A DNA stretch of 6,261 nucleotides. Source: Acidobacteriota bacterium. Lineage in GTDB: Bacteria > Acidobacteriota > Terriglobia > Terriglobales > Acidobacteriaceae. Positions 1 to 5,222 of the stretch are shown in pieces. The stretch's first letter is position 1. Every line of letters starts with the position of its first letter. The DNA lies in the NCBI GenBank assembly GCA_021778875.1, contig JAJYBT010000168.1, positions 1 through 6,261 of the forward strand, given 5' to 3'. The notes beneath the pieces were generated by a model. The model made no database searches, was not told the origin of the DNA, and saw only the letters and a list, made by a program, of their open reading frames with translations. Both the position numbers and the translations under genes were made by a program.

Positions 1-88
1 GCAGGGCCGGTGATTGGCCGGTACGTTCTTTTGGCTTGGATGCGACGCCCGGCGGAACAGCAGCCTGTGCGATGAGGGTCGGCTGCCG
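1..88. other. Left-edge stretch without an assignable gene
   Basis: This stretch lies downstream of the manA-type stop codon. Reading frame 1 on the plus strand is open from the window edge to a TGA at 73-75. It would encode a 24-residue tail with a hydrophobic start (AGPVIGRYVLLAWM) and a basic end. It could be the C-terminus of a gene entering from the left and convergent with manA, but it is too short to recognise or to separate from chance. No ATG or GTG start is present on the minus strand here. A 7-base direct repeat (ggccggt at 5-11 and 16-22) is present, with no hairpin followed by a T-run. Confidence 0.3.
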
Positions 89-1123
89 TCAGCCCGTGAC
101 GCCGGGCCAGCGCGGCGTGATACGGATGAGATCGAGGCCGCCGAGATCCTGAATGGCGAAGATGGGCGAGGATGCAGGAACGGCGACGATGCCCCTCTCG
201 GGCAGATCGAGGGATTCAAAGCCGGAGCTTGCGAGGCGGCCAGCGCCCTTGGCCGCGAACAGATAGGCCAGGCCAGGCACCGACTCGCCCGTGCCGCGCA
301 GGCTGGTGCTTGTACGGCTGGTCATGACGGGGATGCGCTCGACGCAAAAGTAGTCCTCATCCACAAGGATGGAACGGTCAGAAAGCACCCTGGGCGGCAC
401 CTTGCCGGCGCGGGTGACGAGGCGGGTGGCCTCGAGGGATTTTTCGATGTGCAGCTCGCGGGGGCGGCCGTAGTCGTACATGCGGTAGGTGAGGTCGCAG
501 TTCTGTTGTGCCTCCAGCAGGATGGAGCCCGGCCAGATGGCGTGGACGGTGCCTGCATCGACGAAGATCATGTCTCCGGCGGCGACGGGGAGGACGTTGA
601 GGCTGTCTTCGAGGGTACCGTGCTTGATGCCGGCCCTGACCTGATCCAGAGTGACGCCGGGCTTGAGGCCGGCGGCCACCTGCGCGCCCGGCTCGGCGGA
701 GAGCGCATACCAGCACTCGGTTTTGCCGCGGGGGTGGCCGTACTTCTGCGCGAGCCAGTCGTCGGGGTGCACCTGGACGCTGAGTTTCTCGCGGGCAAAG
801 ATGACTTTGATGAGCAGGGGCGAGTCGCTGGATGGAGCGGCCTTGCCGAGCAGGGCCTCGGGCGCTTCGCGGAAGAGCTTACCCAGCTTCTGGCCGGCAT
901 GCGAGCCGGTGGCAATCACACATTCGTCGCCGGTGAGCCAGACCTCGCCGATGGGGTCGCCCTGGGCGATGATTTCATACCAGGGGCGCAGGTCGGTGTA
1001 GCCCCAGACACGGGCGACGAACTTTGGCTCGATGCGAAAAGGCGTAAGCTCGGCAAAGGCAGACGGCCCGCTACCCGCGGGGCGGACAGCGGTTTTCTTC
1101 CGGAAAAAAGAGAACTTTGCCAT
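89..1123 (-). CDS. manA: Class I mannose-6-phosphate isomerase (short, Bacillus-like type)
   Basis: Cytoplasmic zinc enzyme interconverting mannose-6-phosphate and fructose-6-phosphate; it links glycolysis to GDP-mannose and polysaccharide synthesis. With the ATG at 1123 the product has 344 residues, a little longer than the roughly 315 usual for short-type enzymes; the excess is mostly an N-terminal tail (FSFFRKK) before the family start at LTPFRIEPKFV. The cupin metal motif SVQVHPDD gives Gln117 and His119, GKTECWY gives Glu136, and DAGTVHAI gives His194, matching the Gln-His-Glu-His zinc set known for the family. The ALLEAQQN-like segment (here SILLEAQQNCDLTYRMYDYG) and RELHIEKSLEA are also family signatures. 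The C-terminal 90 or so residues form the second, degenerate cupin half. ATG 1168 and GTG 1171 lie in frame upstream but overlap the likely -10 box; none of the starts has a clear Shine-Dalgarno. Function is well supported; the start is less certain. Confidence 0.93.
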   Translation of the reverse strand: MAKFSFFRKKTAVRPAGSGPSAFAELTPFRIEPKFVARVWGYTDLRPWYEIIAQGDPIGEVWLTGDECVIATGSHAGQKLGKLFREAPEALLGKAAPSSDSPLLIKVIFAREKLSVQVHPDDWLAQKYGHPRGKTECWYALSAEPGAQVAAGLKPGVTLDQVRAGIKHGTLEDSLNVLPVAAGDMIFVDAGTVHAIWPGSILLEAQQNCDLTYRMYDYGRPRELHIEKSLEATRLVTRAGKVPPRVLSDRSILVDEDYFCVERIPVMTSRTSTSLRGTGESVPGLAYLFAAKGAGRLASSGFESLDLPERGIVAVPASSPIFAIQDLGGLDLIRITPRWPGVTG

Positions 1124-1169
1124 CGTGAAATGCGCTCGAAACCGGGGAGAAACGAGGGCTGACAACATC

Positions 1170-1178
1170 ACTGTAGCA
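1170..1178 (-). promoter_or_regulatory. Candidate extended -10 for manA
   Basis: On the minus strand this reads TGCTACAGT, which fits the extended -10 pattern TGn-TAnnnT. Transcription would start near 1163, giving a leader of about 40 bases before the ATG at 1123. It would exclude the upstream in-frame ATG at 1168. No convincing -35 is seen. This is a pattern match only. Confidence 0.35.
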
Positions 1179-1390
1179 GAGAAGCGCGGCAGGAACCGGC
1201 TGATTGCGAATGCTCCGGCCTGCGGCGGGGGCTTTGCGGACCGTTCGCGCGCTTCCAGCCGGTTTGGGCCTGGAAAAAGGCTTTTCCTGCATTTTCTTCG
1301 GCTTTTTGGCGGGGCTTTCCGTCATACGAACAAGAGGAGCGCGAGAGGGCAGGCCTGTGGAAGCCGTCACATGAGCACGCGATGGCCGGC

Positions 1391-1399
1391 TGGTAGAAT
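1391..1399 (+). promoter_or_regulatory. Candidate extended -10 promoter for the 1434 gene
   Basis: TGGTAGAAT matches an extended -10 (TGn followed by TAGAAT, 5 of 6 to the consensus). Predicted transcription start is near 1406, giving a leader of about 28 bases that includes the Shine-Dalgarno. No good -35 is present at 16-18 bases, consistent with an extended -10 promoter. A similar TAGAATC element precedes the 3431 gene. Confidence 0.45.
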
Positions 1400-1418
1400 C
1401 GCCGCGCACCCGCACTCC

Positions 1419-1424
1419 GGAGGA
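1419..1424 (+). promoter_or_regulatory. Shine-Dalgarno fixing the start at 1434
   Basis: GGAGGA lies 9 bases before the ATG at 1434. It decides the start among several possible upstream starts in the same open frame, and that start begins directly with a signal peptide. Confidence 0.85.
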
Positions 1425-1433
1425 AAAGGCAAA

Positions 1434-2633
1434 ATGAAGCGGTTGGGATGGTTATTGATAGTCGTGCTCTGGGCTGCGCCTGCGTGGTGCGCCAAGAAAA
1501 TCACCGTGGGACAGCTGGAGGACATGCTGCACTCGATGCAGGAGGCCAAGAAGTCGGATGCGGACGTGGCCACCGCGCTGAAGCAGGTGGAACTGAGCGA
1601 AGAGCTGACCGTTGCGACGATGAACAGCCTGGTGACTTACGTGCCCGGCCCGTTGTCGACGGAGCAGATTTACGTGCAGGAGGCGCGGAGCGCAAACCTT
1701 GCCCCTCCGGCCGCGGACCTGCCCTCAACGCCCGCCCCGGATGCGGCAGCGCAGCAGGCGATTCTTGGCAAGGCGGCGGCTTACGTTACAAAGACCTATC
1801 AGCAACTGCCCAGCCTGACGGCAACCAAGACGACGCTTCGCTTTCAGGACAACGTGGAGGCCGTCGCGCCCAGCTCGGGCGTGAAGGGAAGCGCAACCGA
1901 AGTGGTGACCACGGCGGGCTTCTCCAATCCGGCCGCGTTTGTACACTACATCAACTCGACGGAGGCGCAGGTTGCCAGCGCGCAGGGAGCCGAGAAGATG
2001 CCTGCGGTGAAGGACAAGACTCCGTGGGGAGCGAACCGGATGATCGCGCTGCAGGAACCTGACCCGAGCCTGGGCGTGGTGCTGCAGGAGGCGCGGGCCG
2101 CGGGCAGCATCCAGTGGCTGCGCTGGGAAATGGTGAACGGCAAGCAGACGGCCGTCTATTCCTTCACGGTCCCCAAGAAGAAGTCGCGCATGGCGCTGAA
2201 TGTGTGCTGCTTTCCGGATGTCACCCAGGCTGGAATTGCACGGTTCTACACGGCCACCACCGCGTCCACCATGGGCGGTGGCGGCAACGGCACAGGCGGC
2301 GTGGCGGGGAATATGCAATCGAACACCGATTGGCACAACTACAAGGCGACTGCGCCTTACCACGGTCAGCTCTTCATTGAGCCGGCGACGGGCATTGTGG
2401 TGCGCATGATTACGATGGCGGAACTGAAGCCATCCGATGTTGTGCACCAGTTGGACACGCGCGTCGATTATGGGCCGGTAAAGGTGGGCGACCAGACGCT
2501 GATTGTGCCGGTGAAGACGGTCATCAACACGGAGGTGGTTCCCAACGGGGATTCCGGCGCGGGGGCTTACAGCACGCGCTGCACGCTGTTTACCTCCGAG
2601 TACAAGAATTACCAACTGGCGGGCGGAAAGTAG
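1434..2633 (+). CDS. Exported protein of unknown function, acidobacterial type
   Basis: 399-residue protein with a Sec signal peptide: MKR, a hydrophobic core (LGWLLIVVLWAAPA, about 4-17), then probable cleavage around residues 17-20. The Cys at 19 is not in a lipobox (P-A-W-C), so a lipoprotein is unlikely. Residues 22-72 form a helical module (ITVGQLEDML, DADVATALKQVELSEELT) of the kind I recall at the N-terminus of many acidobacterial secreted proteins. A Pro/Ala-rich linker follows at about 88-107. Residues 110-399 look like a beta-rich domain, with LPSLTATKTTLRF (125-137), IQWLRWEMVNGKQTAVYSFTVP (226-247), a Gly-rich insertion (280-290), YHGQLFIEPATGIVVRM (309-325) and VDYGPVKVGDQTLIVPV (344-360). 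Such alternating strands with 'DP-TG' turns recall LolA/outer-membrane-anchor-like half barrels, but this is inference. Cys258, Cys259 and Cys383 could pair after export. Function is unknown; it probably acts in the periplasm. Confidence 0.85.
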   Translation: MKRLGWLLIVVLWAAPAWCAKKITVGQLEDMLHSMQEAKKSDADVATALKQVELSEELTVATMNSLVTYVPGPLSTEQIYVQEARSANLAPPAADLPSTPAPDAAAQQAILGKAAAYVTKTYQQLPSLTATKTTLRFQDNVEAVAPSSGVKGSATEVVTTAGFSNPAAFVHYINSTEAQVASAQGAEKMPAVKDKTPWGANRMIALQEPDPSLGVVLQEARAAGSIQWLRWEMVNGKQTAVYSFTVPKKKSRMALNVCCFPDVTQAGIARFYTATTASTMGGGGNGTGGVAGNMQSNTDWHNYKATAPYHGQLFIEPATGIVVRMITMAELKPSDVVHQLDTRVDYGPVKVGDQTLIVPVKTVINTEVVPNGDSGAGAYSTRCTLFTSEYKNYQLAGGK

Positions 2634-2653
2634 CAGGCGCGGCAACAGGGCAG

Positions 2654-2677
2654 GCGGCAGCATGGGCACGCTGCCGC
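2654..2677 (+). terminator. GC-rich hairpin after the exported-protein gene
   Basis: A perfect 8-bp stem (gcggcagc / gctgccgc) closes an 8-base loop, 20 bases past the stop codon at 2633. There is no T-run after the stem, so it is not a classical intrinsic terminator. It could be a terminator of the U-less kind, or an mRNA 3'-end stabiliser. Confidence 0.4.
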
Positions 2678-2742
2678 AGCGCCAGAACGGATGAGCAATC
2701 AGGGCAACCGCGCTGCTTTGCGCCGCCGGACAATCGTGACGC

Positions 2743-2771
2743 TGGAAAAGCTTGCGCCGGGGCCGTATGCT
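2743..2771 (+). promoter_or_regulatory. Weak promoter candidate for the DUF421 gene
   Basis: TGGAAA (2743-2748, 4 of 6 to TTGACA) and TATGCT (2766-2771, 4 of 6 to TATAAT) are 17 bases apart. The first base of the ATG at 2779 is 8 bases past the end of the -10, about where transcription would begin. The mRNA would be leaderless or nearly so, which would explain the missing Shine-Dalgarno. Confidence 0.3.
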
Positions 2772-2778
2772 CGGTTCC

Positions 2779-3366
2779 ATGATGCTCTCGCCCATTCTCG
2801 ACCACATGTTTCATTTGCCGCTTCCCGTCGCTGAGAAGCTGCTGCGGCCATTCATCGTCTACCTGGCTCTGGTGCTGCTGCTGCGCCTGTTTGGCAAGCG
2901 GGAGCTGGCGCAACTGAACCCCTTTGACCTGGTTGTTTTGCTGTCACTCTCAAACACAGTGCAGAACGCCATCATCGGTGACGACAACTCGGTGACCGGC
3001 GGCGTGATCGGAGCCTTCGGCCTCCTGGCCATCAACTGGCTTCTGGTGCGCGTCCTCTTCCGCTCGCGCAAGCTGACGCGCGCGCTGGAAGGCCGGGCGA
3101 CGGTGCTGATTCACAACGGGCAAATCGACAAGAAAGCGCTGGACCGCGAGGCGCTGACGCGCGAGGAGCTGCTGGAGGTGGTTCACCGGCAGGGGTTTGA
3201 AGGCTTTCACCAGGTCCACCGCTGCGAACTGGAGCCAAACGGCACATTCTACGTGGAGGCGTTCGAGCCCTCAGTGGCCGACAAGCGCCACACCGAGTTG
3301 TTGGCCCAGCTCGATGCGCTGAACCGCGAGGTCGCCTTGTTGCGCGCTCAGCCTTCCGGCCAATGA
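2779..3366 (+). CDS. YetF/YcaP-family (DUF421) membrane protein
   Basis: 195 residues from the ATG at 2779. The N-terminal half carries three hydrophobic segments: about 22-38 (FIVYLALVLLLRLFG), 48-66 (PFDLVVLLSLSN) and 72-94 (VTGGVIGAFGLLAINWLLV). The linking KRELAQLNPFDLVVLL is the hallmark of the family (usual form GKRELGQLTPFDLV). The C-terminal half is the soluble YetF domain: GRATVLIHNGQID (about 105-117), LTREELLEVVHRQGF and a final ELEPNGTFYVEAF strand. The tail (about 169-191) is a leucine-spaced helix that could form a short coiled coil. The biochemical role of the family is not established; B. subtilis members are tied to spore or envelope physiology. In-frame alternatives are TTG 2752, ATG 2767, 2782 and 2806; none has a Shine-Dalgarno, and 2779 is chosen from the promoter spacing. 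Family call strong, start uncertain. Confidence 0.9.
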   Translation: MMLSPILDHMFHLPLPVAEKLLRPFIVYLALVLLLRLFGKRELAQLNPFDLVVLLSLSNTVQNAIIGDDNSVTGGVIGAFGLLAINWLLVRVLFRSRKLTRALEGRATVLIHNGQIDKKALDREALTREELLEVVHRQGFEGFHQVHRCELEPNGTFYVEAFEPSVADKRHTELLAQLDALNREVALLRAQPSGQ

Positions 3367-3402
3367 ACGCTCGCGTTGATGCGATGTTTGCGTCTTAGAC
3401 TG

Positions 3403-3408
3403 TAGAAT
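3403..3408 (+). promoter_or_regulatory. Candidate -10 for the 3431 gene
   Basis: TAGAAT in the context CTGTAGAATC, resembling the TAGAATC element before the 1434 gene. A TTGATG at 3376-3381 could be a -35, but its 21-base spacing is too long for a standard sigma-70 promoter. Predicted start near 3415 leaves a leader of about 16 bases containing the Shine-Dalgarno. Confidence 0.4.
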
Positions 3409-3417
3409 CAGTCCCGC

Positions 3418-3422
3418 AGGAG
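3418..3422 (+). promoter_or_regulatory. Shine-Dalgarno for the 3431 gene
   Basis: AGGAG, 8 bases before the ATG at 3431, supports that start. The start is followed at once by a signal peptide. Confidence 0.75.
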
Positions 3423-3430
3423 ACTTCCCC

Positions 3431-4816
3431 ATGCATTCCGGCCCAGGCAGCAGGTACTTCCACGTACTGGCATCCTCTGCGCTCGCGGTTGCGGCGCTGG
3501 CGGGCGCGCAGACGCTGAAGCAGCGCCCGCCGGCCCGGCCTGCGGCCCCGGCCGCGCAGAGCCAGAGCCATGCTGCTCTGCCCCCGGCCGAGGCCGTGCT
3601 ACCCCAGGGCACCAGCCTGCAGGTGGAAGTTACCCGCCACTACCCGATGAAGGCGGGCGAGGCGATTGAGGGAAGGCTGCTGCACCCGATTTATTCCGAT
3701 GGCAGGCTGGCCGTGCCGGAGAACACACTGCTTCACGGCGAAGTGGTGTCTCTGCAGCCGGACAGAAAGGCCCGCTGGCATGCGCGGCTGATGGGCGACT
3801 TCACGCCGTTCCACAAGCCGCAGGTGCGCTTTGACGAGCTGATGCTCACGGGAAATCGGCTGGCGATCTCCGCCGCCGCGGCGGCCAACGGCGCTCCGGT
3901 GCTGCATTTGACTGCACCGGGCGTGACACCGAAGAAATCGTTTATTGCGCGCCATTGGGCGCAGGCGAAGAGCAACCTTCACGATCGCCTGGCATACTTT
4001 ACCGCGCCGGGCAAGGGCGACCGCGCGCTGCAACTGCTCTATCACCAGTTGCCGTACCACCCCGAACGCATCGAGGCGCACACGGCGTGGTCGTTTGAAC
4101 TGACGGCGCCATTGACAGTGCCGGATCCGGCTCCTCATGCGACCGCGACGGCGGCCCCAACCGTGCCGTCCAGCAGCAATCCTGAGACGTGGGCGGTGAA
4201 CGCGCTGCTGACGCGCGACCTGACCTCTGCCACCGCGAAGCCTGGCGACGCGGTGCAGGCGCTGGTGATCGAGCCGGTCTTCGACAAGGACAAGCAGCTT
4301 GTGGTGCCGCAGGGTTCCACGCTGATTGGCAAGGTGGCGTCGGCAAAGGCGGCGCGCTCCTTTGGGCGGAACGGCAAGCTGCGCTTCACCTTCCAGCAGG
4401 TGCGCTTTCCCGAGGGCTATAACCGGCAGGTGCAGGGCTCGCTGGCCGGAGCCGCGACGGAAAAGACGCAGGACCTGTCCCTGGACGCCGAGGGCACGAT
4501 CACTCCGCGCAACCGGTCGAGCGCGGTGGCGCCGCTGCTGCTGACGATGCTGGCCGGGCGCGCGCTGGACACGGATGGCAACATCACGGCGCAGACCGGC
4601 GTGGCCTCGAACGGCTTTGGACTGGCGGGGCGCATTGTGGGCATGGCGGCGGGCGATCGCAACCTTGCTGCGGGAATCGGCTTCTACGCGGCAGGGCTTT
4701 CGTTCTATGAGAATTTTCTGCGCTCGGGGCGCGACGTGGTGTTCCCCAAGGACACGCGCATCGAGATCCAGACTAACCCGCTGCGCGCGCCGGTGCTGAA
4801 GCCGGAGGGGCAGTAG
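3431..4816 (+). CDS. Exported protein with duplicated VirB10-like beta domain
   Basis: 461 residues. A signal peptide covers residues 1-26 (hydrophobic VLASSALAVAALAGA, cleavage likely after AGA), followed by a Pro/Ala-rich linker (27-56). Two copies of one domain follow. Copy one, about 59-137, contains GTSLQVEVTRHYPMKAGEAI, HPIYSDGRLAVPENTLLHGEV and a closing QVRFDEL. Copy two, about 257-337, contains LLTRDLTSATAKPGDAVQAL, EPVFDKDKQLVVPQGSTLIGKV and QVRFPEG. The order 'G-T-x-hydrophobic strand, PGD, pV...-vvPqGs-l-G-V, GR...l-f' resembles the C-terminal beta barrel of VirB10/TrbI, but no other type IV secretion gene is present, so this is shape resemblance, not a role. A region at 361-427 is small-residue-rich and hydrophobic (LLLTMLAGRAL, GFGLAGRIVGMAAG) and may be a membrane-inserting or glycine-zipper-like segment. 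The end carries a third mini-motif, VVFPKDTRIEIQ (436-447). Probably periplasmic or outer-envelope; function unknown. Confidence 0.85.
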   Translation: MHSGPGSRYFHVLASSALAVAALAGAQTLKQRPPARPAAPAAQSQSHAALPPAEAVLPQGTSLQVEVTRHYPMKAGEAIEGRLLHPIYSDGRLAVPENTLLHGEVVSLQPDRKARWHARLMGDFTPFHKPQVRFDELMLTGNRLAISAAAAANGAPVLHLTAPGVTPKKSFIARHWAQAKSNLHDRLAYFTAPGKGDRALQLLYHQLPYHPERIEAHTAWSFELTAPLTVPDPAPHATATAAPTVPSSSNPETWAVNALLTRDLTSATAKPGDAVQALVIEPVFDKDKQLVVPQGSTLIGKVASAKAARSFGRNGKLRFTFQQVRFPEGYNRQVQGSLAGAATEKTQDLSLDAEGTITPRNRSSAVAPLLLTMLAGRALDTDGNITAQTGVASNGFGLAGRIVGMAAGDRNLAAGIGFYAAGLSFYENFLRSGRDVVFPKDTRIEIQTNPLRAPVLKPEGQ

Positions 4817-4880
4817 AAATTCTCTCAGATTTTTAATATTCCTGTTGCGGATATATCCGTAATGGATATATATTTCTTCC
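4817..4880 (+). promoter_or_regulatory. AT-rich promoter island of the PadR operon
   Basis: By hand count 19 of 64 bases are G or C, about 30%, in surroundings that are clearly above 60%. TTGCGG (4845-4850) and TATATT (4869-4874) sit 18 bases apart as -35 and -10. Transcription would start at about 4881, the A of the PadR ATG, so the message is probably leaderless; there is no Shine-Dalgarno before that ATG. A second -10-like TAATAT lies at 4834-4839 without a matching -35. No solid terminator for the preceding gene is visible, only a weak aaat/attt pairing before a T-run. Confidence 0.55.
4849..4873. promoter_or_regulatory. Probable PadR operator (inverted repeat)
   Basis: Perfect 8-bp inverted repeat: ATATATCC (4851-4858), spacer GTAAT, GGATATAT (4864-4871). 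The left arm is itself part of a 10-bp palindrome, GGATATATCC (4849-4858). The repeat fills the -35/-10 spacer and runs into the -10, so a bound dimeric repressor would block RNA polymerase. PadR proteins commonly autoregulate through palindromes overlapping their own promoters; the assignment here is inference from position and symmetry. Confidence 0.6.
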
Positions 4881-5222
4881 ATGGCAAGTGGAACCGCACC
4901 GGCGACACCGCTCACATCCGCTGTTTTCGCCATCCTGCTCTCGCTGGCCGAGGGCGACAAACACGGCTACGCCATGATGAAGGACGCCCGCGCGCCGGAG
5001 GGTGGCGGCGTTCTGATGGGGCCGGGCACGCTTTACGGCTCGCTGGACCGGATGATGCGCGACGGGCTGGTGAAGGAGTCGGGCATTTCAGACGACGAGC
5101 GGCGGCGCTACTACCGGCTGACGGGGCTGGGACGCGCCACGCTGGCCGCTGAAGCGCAGCGCATGAACGCCGCGGTCAAGAAGGCGAGATCGCTGGGGCT
5201 GCTGCCGCAGGGAGGCCGGTGA
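4881..5222 (+). CDS. PadR-family transcriptional regulator (small, acidobacterial type)
   Basis: 113-residue winged-helix DNA-binding protein. Helix 1 is about 11-24 (LTSAVFAILLSLAE), followed by the family motif DKHGYAMMKDA (26-36). The recognition region is MGPGTLYGSLDRMMRDGLV (46-64), and the wing is ESGISDDERRRYYRLTGLGR (66-85), with the DDER-RRYYRLT-GR signature. A short dimerisation helix (AAEAQRMNAAVKKARSLG) ends the protein. There is no long C-terminal domain, so it belongs to the small PadR subgroup. It likely represses its own operon through the inverted repeat just upstream. Its stop codon TGA shares one base with the ATG of the next gene (TGATG), indicating translational coupling. 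An out-of-frame ATG at 4862 does not give a PadR sequence. In acidobacteria such regulators often precede large orphan permease genes; here the partner is smaller. Confidence 0.95.
   Translation: MASGTAPATPLTSAVFAILLSLAEGDKHGYAMMKDARAPEGGGVLMGPGTLYGSLDRMMRDGLVKESGISDDERRRYYRLTGLGRATLAAEAQRMNAAVKKARSLGLLPQGGR
5210..5215 (+). promoter_or_regulatory. Shine-Dalgarno for the membrane-protein gene, inside padR
   Basis: GGGAGG within the last codons of the PadR gene, 6 bases before the ATG at 5222. It favours ATG 5222 over the GTG at 5219. Confidence 0.7.

Larger units (their letters stand above)
1124..1433. other. Divergent intergenic region between manA and the exported-protein gene
   Basis: About 310 bases without a supported gene. 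It carries the manA promoter candidate near its left end and the promoter and ribosome site of the right-hand gene at its right end. In the middle is a small inverted repeat, ggaaaa-aggc-ttttcc at 1272-1287, followed by a pyrimidine-rich stretch with recurring ggcttt motifs. The open frame that continues leftwards from the right-hand gene through this region has no start with a ribosome site and does not read like protein. I see no RNA gene or riboswitch. Confidence 0.5.

Noticed and set aside
14..1162. Long plus-strand open frame (382 codons) opposite manA
   Set aside because: It mirrors the manA codons, is Gly/Ala/Asp-rich without domain signatures, starts with TTG without a ribosome site, and manA on the other strand has all catalytic motifs.
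1272..1320. Inverted repeat ggaaaa/ttttcc and three ggcttt motifs in the divergent spacer
   Set aside because: Short, irregularly spaced (21 and 13 bases) and not followed by a T-run after a strong stem; cannot be told from chance.
1032..1433. Upstream extension of the exported-protein reading frame into manA
   Set aside because: It overlaps manA and the divergent promoters, and the Shine-Dalgarno at 1419-1424 plus the signal peptide fix the start at 1434.
1725..2807. Long minus-strand open frame (360 codons) opposite the first exported-protein gene
   Set aside because: Arg/His-rich composition typical of antisense reading of GC-rich codons; the plus-strand gene has a signal peptide and a Shine-Dalgarno.
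3431..4816. Type IV secretion role for the duplicated-domain protein
   Set aside because: The VirB10/TrbI resemblance is limited to a strand pattern, and no other secretion or conjugation gene is present in the window.
3599..4960. Long minus-strand open frame (453 codons) opposite the duplicated-domain gene
   Set aside because: Very Arg/Gln/His-rich with no recognisable domain, and it crosses the padR promoter island and the padR start; a composition artefact.
4862..5152. ATG 4862 reading frame (96 codons) overlapping padR
   Set aside because: Out of frame with the clear PadR winged-helix sequence, without a ribosome site and without a recognisable product.
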